Shown: in pieces, positions 43,602 to 52,226 of the stretch | How positions within the stretch are numbered: position 1 is the stretch's first letter | How the letters are laid out: every line of letters begins with the position of its first letter | Position numbers and translations under genes: made by a program | DNA from: JABMMZ01 sp044377005 | GTDB lineage: Bacteria > Bacteroidota > Bacteroidia > NS11-12g > UBA955 | Assembly: GCA_044377005.1 (NCBI GenBank) | Contig: JBILJV010000009.1 | Coordinates: forward strand, 1 to 55,511 | Length of the DNA stretch: 55,511 nt | Reading direction: 5' to 3' | Notes under the pieces: generated by a model | Seen by the model: the letters and a program-made list of their open reading frames with translations, nothing else | The model's database searches: none | What the model was told of the DNA's origin: nothing

Positions 43602-43883
43602 ATGAAAACAACTATGTTAAAAACAATCGCTTACTTCATAGAAATTATCAATTGGTTCAAAATAGTGTTATCTCCAACTATTTTAGGTGTAATTTTGGGT
43701 TATATTATTTATTACAACTTTCCAACTAACTACGGATTAATTACAAGTATTTCATTAAGTAGTTTAGGACTATTAATAGGAATTATATGGGCTAATAAAA
43801 TTTGGAAAAGCAAAGGAACATCCTTTTTCATGTCACGCGTGGAGGCTAGTCCTGATATTGATGAAGCGGTAAAACCCAAATAA
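43602..43883 (+). CDS. Small membrane protein with two helices
   Basis: 93 residues from the ATG at 43602 (the in-frame TTG at 43563 falls at the inferred transcript start and is unlikely). Two hydrophobic segments (FKIVLSPTILGVILGYIIYY and ITSISLSSLGLLIGIIWA) are followed by a polar tail with SRVEASPDIDE. It resembles short Bacteroidota inner-membrane proteins of unknown function. It is followed by the lipocalin gene after 94 nt. Confidence 0.6.
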   Translation: MKTTMLKTIAYFIEIINWFKIVLSPTILGVILGYIIYYNFPTNYGLITSISLSSLGLLIGIIWANKIWKSKGTSFFMSRVEASPDIDEAVKPK

Positions 43884-43977
43884 ATTCAAAAAAGCTATCT
43901 CTTTTTAACTGACAATAATCAGTTTAAACATTCAGAAGAAGTTGTAACTTTACATTTCAAATACTCCATCATATAAC

Positions 43978-44493
43978 ATGTCGCTGAAATTTATTTACTT
44001 AACATTAATTACAACAACTTTGAACACTTTAAATGCACAAAAACTTCATACAGTACCATTTGTTGATTTAGTAAAATACGCTGGCAAATGGTTCGAAATA
44101 GCTTCATTTCCGCAAACGTTCCAAAAAGGCTGTCACAATACCACCGCAGAATACACCTTGTCTGACAAAGGTTTTGTGATTGTTGAGAACAAATGTAATC
44201 GAGACAGTTTATCAGGAAAACTATCTTCAATAAAAGGAAAAGCATTTGTAGATAAATACTCAGGCAATGCCAAATTAAAAGTTCAATTTTTCTGGCCTTT
44301 TAAAGGGAAATACTGGATTATTGATTTGGCCGAAGACTATAGCTATGCGGTGGTGAGTAATCCAAGTAAAAAATATTTATGGATACTTTGCCGCACATCA
44401 ACTATAGACAGTTCCTTATACGAGAAAATTTTAGAACGAATAAAGCAAAAAGGATTCGACCTTAGTAAACTTCAAAAAACTAAACATTCTTAA
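43978..44493 (+). CDS. Lipocalin (Blc-like)
   Basis: A 171-residue secreted lipocalin. The signal peptide ends LNTLNAQ; the first signature is the GKWFEIASFP motif (G-x-W) and the later KYWIIDLAEDYSYAVVSNP and LWILCRT are the Blc-type motifs. The barrel would hold a small hydrophobic ligand such as a fatty acid or lysolipid, on the periplasmic side of the outer membrane. E. coli Blc is a lipoprotein, but here the signal lacks a clear lipobox. It is convergent with the GT39-like gene, with 19 nt between the stops. Confidence 0.85.
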   Translation: MSLKFIYLTLITTTLNTLNAQKLHTVPFVDLVKYAGKWFEIASFPQTFQKGCHNTTAEYTLSDKGFVIVENKCNRDSLSGKLSSIKGKAFVDKYSGNAKLKVQFFWPFKGKYWIIDLAEDYSYAVVSNPSKKYLWILCRTSTIDSSLYEKILERIKQKGFDLSKLQKTKHS

Positions 44494-44512
44494 ATTAAGA
44501 AATAAAAAATTA

Positions 44513-45985
44513 CTATTTTCTTTTATACCAATAATAGTACTCATCGTGCTTAATCCAATTGGCATAACTCTTATATAAATAATAGTCGTGATGAAATTGT
44601 TTTAATGATACAGAATCTAAATAAAACTTCTTATTATATGAAAAATGATAAGTATGAACAGTATCTGGCAATTGCCATCCAAACACCAAATCAACCTTTT
44701 TGCCTCTTTGCGCCAAACTATCATTGATTAATAGTAAATTACTTAAACTCAAACTGTCTTTATTCTGTTTAGTGAAATGAGAAAATCTAGCTATTTTTTG
44801 CTCCCTTACGATATAATATGGGTTGAAGTAATAATACATAACAGATTCCATAAGATAGTCAGGTTCAGCAATGACTACTCTTTTTGAAGTATGTGTAACT
44901 TTCAAATCATGTCCCAATTCATTGGCATTGGAATTTGTAAAACGCAAATCCATTGAATAGGCCTGATATCCTCTGTAAAACAATAGTGTCAATATAAAAG
45001 TAAATGATATTATTCCGACTAACATCAAGTTTCTAATAACTTTTGACCTCTTATAGTCTAAATTTAAATGATTGTAACTTCCAATAATTAATGCAATAAA
45101 ACCAAATAAAAACACACCTTGGTGATGGAGATAATTTTCCCTAATATTTTGATGAAAAAAACTCATAATTACCATCAATGCAAAAGCAGAAATCAATAAA
45201 CTTTTTCTACTTACAAAAATCAATAAACTCATCAATAACAAAATGGTTGTTAACTCACGTTCAAAAGGTATTGAAAGATTTAATAACTGAGGGAACCCTA
45301 ATCCAACGTCCCATAAATGTACCCAAGAAAGCTTACTCCAAGACCATGTGTTAATTACAAGACTTTGTTCATTAGGCAAACAAGTTAATACCGCAAAAAA
45401 GATTGAAAGTAATACTAGTCCAATCATTAAAATTTGACTATTTCTCAATTTGGGGTTTTGGAATATATATAAGGCCAAAAAAACTGGCGTAAACATGGTG
45501 GCATAAAAGTTAGATTGAGACAACAAAACCAAGCAAAACAAGGGCAATATACCCTCCTTTTTTTGGGACATCTTATACGCAAACAAAAACATGAGAAATA
45601 CAGATATTCCATAATTTCGCGCATTGATGGAATATTCATACAGACCGTAAAATCCAAAAACAATTAGTATAGAAAAAACCCAATGAATTTTAGTTTTGAA
45701 CAATAGTAAATAAACAAAACCAACTGCAAATAGAAATGATAATAATCCTAAAACTAATGGCGAATTAAAAATTGAATAAAATACTTTTAATAATAAATAC
45801 CACAGTATTGGATGACCTTCATTTTTTAAATTTACAAATAAATCAAAAAATGAATCTGAAGAAATTGCAATGCTTAGTGGTCTTACTTCATCTCGCCAAT
45901 ATACATGATTGGCGATACCATAAACAAGCAAAAACCCCCAAGTGATAAAAATCAAAAGTCGAATATTTCTATTGACTTTTATCAT
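44513..45985 (-). CDS. GT39-like integral-membrane glycosyltransferase
   Basis: A 490-residue polytopic membrane protein with about ten to twelve helices. The N-terminal periplasmic loop carries WRDEVRPLSIAIS and NEGHPILWYLLLKV, the acidic motif plus conserved EGHP/PILW phrase of PMT/ArnT-like family 39 glycosyltransferases, which use polyprenyl-phosphate sugars. The C-terminal soluble tail is about 150 residues. The target may be a lipid, protein or polysaccharide. It follows the asparaginase gene with a 1-nt gap, the last gene of the minus-strand operon. Confidence 0.75.
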   Translation of the reverse strand: MIKVNRNIRLLIFITWGFLLVYGIANHVYWRDEVRPLSIAISSDSFFDLFVNLKNEGHPILWYLLLKVFYSIFNSPLVLGLLSFLFAVGFVYLLLFKTKIHWVFSILIVFGFYGLYEYSINARNYGISVFLMFLFAYKMSQKKEGILPLFCLVLLSQSNFYATMFTPVFLALYIFQNPKLRNSQILMIGLVLLSIFFAVLTCLPNEQSLVINTWSWSKLSWVHLWDVGLGFPQLLNLSIPFERELTTILLLMSLLIFVSRKSLLISAFALMVIMSFFHQNIRENYLHHQGVFLFGFIALIIGSYNHLNLDYKRSKVIRNLMLVGIISFTFILTLLFYRGYQAYSMDLRFTNSNANELGHDLKVTHTSKRVVIAEPDYLMESVMYYYFNPYYIVREQKIARFSHFTKQNKDSLSLSNLLLINDSLAQRGKKVDLVFGWQLPDTVHTYHFSYNKKFYLDSVSLKQFHHDYYLYKSYANWIKHDEYYYWYKRK

Positions 45986-45986
45986 T

Positions 45987-47018
45987 CTAGTGTATTTTTA
46001 TTGAATTAAATTGAGGCAACTGTAAGTTAACGGTTTTAGTTTCACCTGTCACTATACCACCAAAATTCTTATTCTCTGTCGCTATGTAATGATGTAAAGT
46101 AGCATTATCAGCCTCTGAAAAAAGCTGCATTTTTTCAACAATTGCCTGAGCCACATTGTATTGAGGCCCCATTTTACCATCGTCAATTTTAATACAAACA
46201 CCCAATTGTTGCTTAACAATTCCTAAAGAATAAACCCCATCAGCGCCAGTTTTTCCTATCAACTCCCCTTTAGAAAGTTTCATAAGGTCGGTGCAATACC
46301 TTTGTTTACCTGCTATCATTTCAGGATATTCCACAATAGAGTCAACCATTAATTTACAGGCAGTTTGAATCGATTGATCGAAATTTATTGGTGCAACCAA
46401 TTGTCTGTAGGCTATCGCTTGATTGTAAACAGGGAAAGAGAATATAGGGGCAGAACATCCATCAACGCCTTGTTTTATTAAACTAATTGGGTATTCATGA
46501 AAGTCAGATATAACAGTCAAGATAGTTTGATGGAGCGAATGATTTGGATGAATATAAGTTGCAATATCTAAATTATTGTAAACGCAATAGGCCAAAAATC
46601 CTGCATGTTTACCACTACAATTATTGTGTATTTTTTGAGGTTTTAAATCATTTTTAATCAAAAGGTGTTGATCTTCTCTTAAAGTTGGCATTTGAGGTCC
46701 GCATTGCAAATCATCTTCTTTTAAACCAATTTTATTTAAAATAGAACGAACAGTTTCCACATGGGTAGATTCACCATTGTGACTACCACACATAATTGCT
46801 ATCTCTTTTCTTGTAAAACCAAAATGCTCAATAGCGCCGGAACAAAGCAAAGGGATTTGTTGAAAAAACTTAAGTGCAGAACGAGGAAAACAGACTTGTT
46901 TTACATCGCCTTGTTGGTATAAAATATGATTATCAGCATCTACAATACAGATAACACCACGGTGAAAACTTTCTAGTACGTCTCCACGCATTACTTCTAC
47001 TAAAATCGGGTTACTCAT
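45987..47018 (-). CDS. L-asparaginase II (type III, Rhizobium etli-type)
   Basis: A 343-residue protein of the Asparaginase_II family (serine-beta-lactamase-like fold). The SxxK pair is Ser47/Lys50 in FPRSALKFF, and Cys134 lies in NNCSGKHAG; both are at the positions known from R. etli AnsA (Ser48, Lys51, Cys135). Other family phrases are GPQMPTL, VDGCSAPIFSFPV and GKTGADGVYSLG. The enzyme hydrolyses asparagine to aspartate and ammonia. Its start overlaps the pyrB stop by 1 nt, and aspartate is a substrate of the upstream PyrB, which suggests a metabolic link. Confidence 0.88.
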   Translation of the reverse strand: MSNPILVEVMRGDVLESFHRGVICIVDADNHILYQQGDVKQVCFPRSALKFFQQIPLLCSGAIEHFGFTRKEIAIMCGSHNGESTHVETVRSILNKIGLKEDDLQCGPQMPTLREDQHLLIKNDLKPQKIHNNCSGKHAGFLAYCVYNNLDIATYIHPNHSLHQTILTVISDFHEYPISLIKQGVDGCSAPIFSFPVYNQAIAYRQLVAPINFDQSIQTACKLMVDSIVEYPEMIAGKQRYCTDLMKLSKGELIGKTGADGVYSLGIVKQQLGVCIKIDDGKMGPQYNVAQAIVEKMQLFSEADNATLHHYIATENKNFGGIVTGETKTVNLQLPQFNSIKIH

Positions 47019-47950
47019 TAATTTTTTGTAATATTATTAGCTAATAAAAATAGGCAGGCCATTCTGATGGCAACTCCATTTTCAACTTGATCTAAAATGA
47101 TACTTAAGTCACTATCAGCAACCTCACTTGTTATTTCCACGCCTCTATTGATAGGACCAGGATGCATAATAGTGATTGGTTTATCTAGCTTTCTAATTAA
47201 GTCCATTGTTAATCCATATTGTAAACTGTATTCCCTTAAAGATGGGAAATATTTATCATCTTGCCTTTCCATTTGAATGCGCAACATATTAGCAACATCG
47301 CACCATCGAAGGGCTTTTTCCAATTGATGTTCTACTTTTACACCTAATTGTTCTATGTGTTTTGGAATTAAGGTTGTTGGTCCGCAAACCATCACCTCGG
47401 CCCCTAATTTTTTAAGACACAATATGTTTGACAAAGCAACTCTACTATGTAAAATATCCCCCACTATTAATACTTTCTTTCCTGTTACATCGCCATAAGT
47501 TTCGCGAATAGAATAAGCATCCAAAAGAGCTTGAGTAGGATGTTCATGGGTTCCATCACCTGCGTTTAATATTGCTGCATCAATGTGTTTAGACAAAAAC
47601 ACACAAGCACCAGGACTAGGGTGACGCATTACCACCATATCCACTTTCATGCTTAATATATTTTTAACAGTATCTATCAATGTTTCTCCCTTAGTAACTG
47701 AAGAGGAAGAGGATGAAAAGTTGATAATGTCGGCACTTAATCTTTTTTGGGCAAGTTCGAAAGAAATTCTTGTTCTAGTAGAGTTTTCGAAAAACAAATT
47801 AGCAACCGTAATATCACGAAGAGAAGGCACTTTTTTTATAGGTCGGTTAATAATGGCTTTAAAATTATCTGCCGTTTCAAAAATCAGTTGAATATCCGCT
47901 TCTGAAAGGTCTTTAATGCCCAATAAATGATTTACTGATAATTTACTCAT
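47018..47950 (-). CDS. pyrB: Aspartate carbamoyltransferase catalytic subunit
   Basis: A 310-residue enzyme of normal length. The carbamoyl-phosphate site FFENSTRTRISFE, a loop rich in serines (INFSSSSSSVTKGET), RHPSPGA, GDGTHEHPTQALLD and the aspartate-binding HPGPINRGVEI are all present. It condenses carbamoyl phosphate and aspartate, the first committed step of pyrimidine synthesis. It overlaps the pyrR end by 8 nt and the asparaginase start by 1 nt. A regulatory PyrI subunit is not found in the window, so it may be unregulated allosterically. Confidence 0.95.
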   Translation of the reverse strand: MSKLSVNHLLGIKDLSEADIQLIFETADNFKAIINRPIKKVPSLRDITVANLFFENSTRTRISFELAQKRLSADIINFSSSSSSVTKGETLIDTVKNILSMKVDMVVMRHPSPGACVFLSKHIDAAILNAGDGTHEHPTQALLDAYSIRETYGDVTGKKVLIVGDILHSRVALSNILCLKKLGAEVMVCGPTTLIPKHIEQLGVKVEHQLEKALRWCDVANMLRIQMERQDDKYFPSLREYSLQYGLTMDLIRKLDKPITIMHPGPINRGVEITSEVADSDLSIILDQVENGVAIRMACLFLLANNITKN

Positions 47951-48479
47951 GCGTTTTTAACCAAACTTTATAATTATTTTCTTGCCAATCTACTTTAACT
48001 TTTTGATTTTGACCTCTTGTATCAATGGATTTTCCAACATAATCGGCACAAATTGGATTTTCTCTGTGGTATTTTCGGTCAATCAACACACACAATTCTA
48101 CTTTATCGGGTCTGCCAAAATCCACTAATGCATCCATTGCACTTCTGATAGAACGTCCTGTGTATAAAACATCATCTATTAAGATAATTTTCAACCCTTC
48201 GGTACTAAAAGGAATGTGAATGGGACTTGCTGACAATTGCTTTTCTGAAGTCCTGAAATCATCTCGGTAAAAGGTTATATCCAATTCACCATAATTGATT
48301 TTTTTTCCTATAATTTCTTCAATTTTATTTTTGATAAACCTAGCAGGTAAAACACCTCTAGGTTGCAAACCAATGATTGCTGTATTCGAAAAATCATCAT
48401 AATTTTCAATCAACTCATAAGCCAATCTATTGAGAGTTACAATGAGTTTTTGGTGATCAAATAATAATTTCTCTTCCAT
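47943..48479 (-). CDS. pyrR: PyrR, bifunctional uracil phosphoribosyltransferase/regulator
   Basis: A 178-residue phosphoribosyltransferase of PyrR type. The N-terminal IIGLQPRGVLPARFI, the PRPP-binding loop IILIDDVLYTGRSIRSAMDAL and the later CVLIDRKYHRENPICADYVGKS are diagnostic. In Gram-positive bacteria it regulates pyr mRNA through attenuation; here it is preceded by an EVE-domain gene with 3 nt spacing and no leader hairpin is visible, so regulation by attenuation is unproven. It forms the core of the operon with pyrB. Confidence 0.92.
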   Translation of the reverse strand: MEEKLLFDHQKLIVTLNRLAYELIENYDDFSNTAIIGLQPRGVLPARFIKNKIEEIIGKKINYGELDITFYRDDFRTSEKQLSASPIHIPFSTEGLKIILIDDVLYTGRSIRSAMDALVDFGRPDKVELCVLIDRKYHRENPICADYVGKSIDTRGQNQKVKVDWQENNYKVWLKTHE

Positions 48480-48482
48480 TGT

Positions 48483-48893
48483 TTATTTCGATTCTGAAAG
48501 TTCTAAAATGATATCAAACTCGTATTGAGTGAGCTTCATAACACTCAAACGACCTTGTTTAACCAAACCAATGTTAGCCAAACGAGTGTCATTTTTTATT
48601 TGTTCTAAAGTTACTGTTTTTTTAAGCGTTTGAAATGGTGTAACATCCACAACAACCCAATTAGTATCATCGGTTGTTGGATCTTGGTAATGCTCTTTTA
48701 CTATTTTTACAATTCCCACAATCTCTTTTCCTTCATTGCTGTGATAAAAGAAACACAAATCCCCTTTTTTCATTTCTCTTAGGTTATTTCGTGCTTGATA
48801 ATTACGAACACCATCCCAAAAAGTCTTCTTGTCTGTCAACATTTGTTGCCAAGAGTACTTAAATGGCTCCGATTTTATCAACCAATGATTCAT
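48483..48893 (-). CDS. EVE domain protein
   Basis: A 136-residue protein of the EVE/PUA-like superfamily. The first strand HWLIKSEPFKYSW, FWDGVRNYQARNNLREMKKGDLCFFYHS and IVGIVKIVKEHYQDPT are the family phrases. EVE domains bind modified bases in RNA or DNA, and many are near genes of nucleotide metabolism or restriction. The gene is first in the minus-strand operon with pyrR, 3 nt apart, and divergent from dnaX. The substrate is unknown. Confidence 0.9.
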   Translation of the reverse strand: MNHWLIKSEPFKYSWQQMLTDKKTFWDGVRNYQARNNLREMKKGDLCFFYHSNEGKEIVGIVKIVKEHYQDPTTDDTNWVVVDVTPFQTLKKTVTLEQIKNDTRLANIGLVKQGRLSVMKLTQYEFDIILELSESK

Positions 48894-49029
48894 TCATGCA
48901 AATGAAATAAAAAAAAATTGACTTTTCAACAGAAACAAAGAAAGATTATTCACTTAATATCTTGATAACTTAGTATGGATTACTTGCGAATAAATTTTCA
49001 ACATGAATAAAATCTTCTAATAAAATTAG

Positions 49030-49037
49030 TATTTTTG
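49030..49037 (+). promoter_or_regulatory. -7 element of dnaX
   Basis: TATTTTTG fits TAnnTTTG and lies 22 nt before the TTG start of dnaX. No TTG at the usual distance is visible, so the promoter is only half supported. Confidence 0.4.
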
Positions 49038-49059
49038 CTGTCACAATTAAAAAACTGTT

Positions 49060-50169
49060 TTGGAAAATTTCATTGTATCCGCTAGAAAATATCGCCCTTC
49101 TATCTTTGATGAAGTGGTGGGTCAAAGGCATATAACAGATACACTTATTAATGAAATCAATTCCAATCAATTGGCTCAATCATTCTTATTTACTGGCCCT
49201 AGAGGTGTTGGAAAAACAACTTGTGCTCGTATTTTAGCCAAAATCGTTAACCAAACTGAAAATGACAATCCCGATAACGATTATAGTTTTAATATTTTTG
49301 AATTAGATGCAGCCAGTAATAATTCTGTAGATGACATTCGTGGCTTAATTGAACAAGTTAGAATCCCGCCACAAATTGGCAAATACAAAGTTTATATTAT
49401 TGACGAGGTTCACATGTTGTCCTCTGCCGCTTTTAATGCTTTTTTAAAAACACTCGAAGAGCCACCTAGTTATGCTATTTTTATATTAGCTACAACAGAA
49501 AGACACAAAGTTCTTCCAACTATTTTATCTCGTTGCCAAATCTTCAATTTTAGAAGAATACAGGTCAATGACATGGTGGAACATTTAAAAAAAATAGCTT
49601 TAAAAGAAAATATTACTGTAGAGGATGAAGCCCTTCATGTTATCGCTGAAAAAGCAGATGGTGGGTTACGTGATTGTCTATCAATATTTGACCAAATGGT
49701 TAGTTTTTCAAAAGGTATAATCACTTATGAAAAAGCCATTGAAAACTTAAATATTCTCGACCGAGGTATTTATTTTAAAATGACAGAAGCACTTATTAGT
49801 CAAGATATTGCACTAACATTAAATTTATTCGACAATATTACGCAATTAGGTTTTGATGGTCAATTATTCTTAAATGGTTTAAGCGATCACTTTAGAAACT
49901 TATTGGTTTGTAAAAATCCAAATACATACAAACTTCTCAATGTAAGTGACAATTATAAAGATCGTTACAAAGTACAAAGTGAAGAATGTCAACTCTCTTT
50001 TTTACTCAATGCTCTTAATATCAACAATCAATTTGACATTGAATACAAAATGAGTAAAAATCAAAGACTTCATATCGAACTAGCTCTTTTAAAACTTTGT
50101 CACATTAAAAGTTTAATTCAATCTAACTTGACTTTGGATGAATTAAAAAAAAAAGTGATGAGTATATAG
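49060..50169 (+). CDS. dnaX: DNA polymerase III clamp-loader subunit DnaX, gamma form (zero frame)
   Basis: A 369-residue zero-frame product starting at TTG (MENFIVSARKYRPSIFDEVVG, the usual beginning in Bacteroidota). The AAA+ domains have Walker A GPRGVGKT (46-53), Walker B DEVH (115-118), sensor 1 in ATTERHKVLPTILSRC, and the arginine-finger SRC motif. Domain III (about 240-366) follows and the frame ends VMSI after a run of lysines. The four zinc-binding cysteines of most DnaX proteins are missing between Walker A and ELDAASNN, as I recall for many Flavobacteriia. The remaining tau part lies in the -1 frame after a run of ten A (see 50145-50154). DnaX loads the beta clamp and links polymerase and helicase. 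Confidence 0.93.
   Translation: MENFIVSARKYRPSIFDEVVGQRHITDTLINEINSNQLAQSFLFTGPRGVGKTTCARILAKIVNQTENDNPDNDYSFNIFELDAASNNSVDDIRGLIEQVRIPPQIGKYKVYIIDEVHMLSSAAFNAFLKTLEEPPSYAIFILATTERHKVLPTILSRCQIFNFRRIQVNDMVEHLKKIALKENITVEDEALHVIAEKADGGLRDCLSIFDQMVSFSKGIITYEKAIENLNILDRGIYFKMTEALISQDIALTLNLFDNITQLGFDGQLFLNGLSDHFRNLLVCKNPNTYKLLNVSDNYKDRYKVQSEECQLSFLLNALNINNQFDIEYKMSKNQRLHIELALLKLCHIKSLIQSNLTLDELKKKVMSI
50145..50154 (+). promoter_or_regulatory. A10 slippery run, candidate dnaX frameshift or slippage site
   Basis: Ten A residues between TTA and GTG. In the zero frame (TTA AAA AAA AAA GTG) the gene ends 5 codons later at TAG 50167-50169. In the -1 frame (AAA AGT GAT GAG) the frame stays open to 50765. 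Ribosomal slippage by -1, or one extra A added by RNA polymerase, would fuse the parts. No strong downstream hairpin or upstream Shine-Dalgarno-like stimulator is seen. Confidence 0.65.
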
Positions 50170-50765
50170 CTTCAGTTAAAGAACTTAAGAACAAACGGTT
50201 AATTGATTCCAATAAACCTAAACATGGTTTGTTCGAATCAGAATTGGCAACAAAAGATTTTAAGCTTCCCAAAATCCCTACAAAAGGTTCAACTATTATT
50301 GATGAAAAAGCCAAGCAAATTTCTATTCTTGAATTAGCCAAAGACGAAGAGTCTGTCATTAAAATCACAGAAGATTTAATCAAACAAAGCTTGCCTCCAT
50401 TGGAACAGGTACCTTTATTGAACGATACAACATTAATTACTGCAAATCAATCATTTGGCAAAAGTAAACCTATTGCACTAGCTTCTCTTTTTAAAATTCT
50501 AAAATATGATTTAGCAGGAACTAACATCAATGTTCACTTAACCAAACAACAAATCGAAAAAATTGGCGACCATAAAATAGATTGGCAAATTTTTTTAAGA
50601 CAGTACTTTCAAATAAAAGAAATTGTTTTAAACTTTATAGAAGACAATACCGTAGAAGCTCCCAAAATCGCATACACCTCAGCAGAACAATTTAAAGAAA
50701 TGTATGATGAAAACAAATCGGTTCAAGATCTTGTGAAAATCTTTAACTTAAAAATAAAATATTAA
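50154..50765 (+). CDS. dnaX: DnaX tau-specific C-terminal region (-1 frame)
   Basis: An open frame directly following the A run, reading SDEYIASVKELKNKR and continuing for about 200 codons to TAA 50763-50765; it overlaps the zero-frame end. No independent start is convincing (a TTG at 50229 is internal). The residues include a Lys/Pro linker (KLPKIPTKGSTI) and a C-terminal alpha/beta block (HKIDWQIFLRQYFQIKEIVLNFIEDN) like the polymerase-binding tail (domains IV-V) of tau in this phylum. Fused with the 49060 part it gives about 568 residues, an ordinary tau length. The end overlaps the convergent ligase gene by 4 nt. Confidence 0.75.
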   Translation, partial: SDEYIASVKELKNKRLIDSNKPKHGLFESELATKDFKLPKIPTKGSTIIDEKAKQISILELAKDEESVIKITEDLIKQSLPPLEQVPLLNDTTLITANQSFGKSKPIALASLFKILKYDLAGTNINVHLTKQQIEKIGDHKIDWQIFLRQYFQIKEIVLNFIEDNTVEAPKIAYTSAEQFKEMYDENKSVQDLVKIFNLKIKY

Positions 50766-52225
50766 GTAAGTTTTGATTTAACAGATTGATGATGGTAAAT
50801 CTTTAATGCTGATATAATGGCTAAGTAACCCCAAAATGGTGTCGCTATTTTATCAAAATCAGTAAAGTTATTCAAAAAGGAGTGTACGTAATAGGTAAAC
50901 AAGCCAAGCATAACCGCAGTTCCCAAACTCTTTACCCAAGGCATTACTGAAGGGTGATAAATGAGCCCCATTGCCAAATATATAGAACTTAAAAATACTG
51001 CGACCCAACTCAAAAATCCAATCAGTCCCATTTCAGAAAGTGCATTAAAATATTCACTGTGTGTGTTACCCAAGTCGCCACTATTTGTGCTAATAAGTGT
51101 TAAGTTTTCAGGTCTTTGAAAAGGCGCATATTGGAATGTGTATGTTCCAGGACCGAAACCAAAAACAGGCCTTTCTTTGAACATTAAAACGGCACATTGC
51201 CACCTATTTACTCTTTCCAAATTGGAAGGATCTGTCGTAATATTTGAAACAGATTGTGCGTGAGATTCAATATCATCAGCACTCCCCTGCTTATTCTTTT
51301 CGAGACTGTATAAAAGTTGATCTTGCTTAAGCCATGCTATTGATAAAATCAAAAGTAAAGCATACATCATGTGCTTAAAAGAAACTTTGAACTGCAATAG
51401 CACATAAAAAAACAATGCTGCCAACAAACTTATCCAAGAAGCACGGGTATAAGAAAAAACAATTCCCACGACCAAAACTATGAAGATAGAAAAAAACACT
51501 GAGCGATAAATCCAATTAAAATTGAATAACTTACCTCGCAAAGCAAACATTAATGCTACAGGAACCAAAAATGAAATATAGGCCGAATACATGGTATGTT
51601 CCTGAAAAAAAGGTTTCATTATATCATACCCCCAACCTCTCGAAAAATCTTCTCTAGCATGTTTCACTAAAGTATAAAAAACCACAATTACTGTCCCGTA
51701 TAACAAATAACTTAGAAACTTTCTAATAACGCTTGGGTTCTTAAATAACTGAAGTAAGAAAAAATAAAATACAACCATGAACCAAGTTCTAGCCAAAAAA
51801 TACTTAATTGAAACTACTGGCATAGAACTTGTAAAAACTGTTACAAACATCCATAACCAATTGATAACTATAAATAAAATTAAAGGATTTTTAAACAATA
51901 AAACCTTTACGTCTCCATTAATAAACAACTGTATGACATAAACCAAAAATAATAACCAAATCATTGGTTCTGTTGGCAAAGACAAGCCAAAACCACCTCC
52001 AACATCATCAACAAATAATGAAAATGGAATTAAAAAACAGAGAATTAATGTATAAAAAACAGGTCTGTAAATACAAATATAAACAGCAACTAACGCAACA
52101 GGTAATAAAAGCATTTCATAAACACCAAAAAACAAAGAGATACCAGTGATAGCAATAAAAATCAACCCAATTAGATAGATTAATTGGGTTGATTTTTCTT
52201 TGAAATGGGTGTTTAAATAATTCAA
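50762..52225 (-). CDS. O-antigen ligase/polymerase-like membrane protein (Wzy_C family)
   Basis: About 487 residues from a TTG at 52225, 1 nt after the Wzz stop; the longer reading from 52297 overlaps Wzz by 71 nt and begins with residues that only mirror its hydrophobic tail, so the short start is preferred. It has ten or more helices and the Wzy_C signatures SYTRASWISLLAALFF, then VFGFGPGTYTF and GNTHSEYFNALSEMGLIG with the periplasmic histidine. Such proteins ligate or polymerise undecaprenyl-linked sugar chains at the periplasmic face. It is the last gene of the flippase-Wzz operon and convergent with dnaX. Confidence 0.85.
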   Translation of the reverse strand: MNYLNTHFKEKSTQLIYLIGLIFIAITGISLFFGVYEMLLLPVALVAVYICIYRPVFYTLILCFLIPFSLFVDDVGGGFGLSLPTEPMIWLLFLVYVIQLFINGDVKVLLFKNPLILFIVINWLWMFVTVFTSSMPVVSIKYFLARTWFMVVFYFFLLQLFKNPSVIRKFLSYLLYGTVIVVFYTLVKHAREDFSRGWGYDIMKPFFQEHTMYSAYISFLVPVALMFALRGKLFNFNWIYRSVFFSIFIVLVVGIVFSYTRASWISLLAALFFYVLLQFKVSFKHMMYALLLILSIAWLKQDQLLYSLEKNKQGSADDIESHAQSVSNITTDPSNLERVNRWQCAVLMFKERPVFGFGPGTYTFQYAPFQRPENLTLISTNSGDLGNTHSEYFNALSEMGLIGFLSWVAVFLSSIYLAMGLIYHPSVMPWVKSLGTAVMLGLFTYYVHSFLNNFTDFDKIATPFWGYLAIISALKIYHHQSVKSKLT

Positions 52226-52226
52226 A

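Noticed and set aside
50155..50230. Possible hairpin downstream of the dnaX A run as a frameshift stimulator
   Set aside because: Only short GTT/AAC and TTAA pairings are present; none is stable enough to claim.
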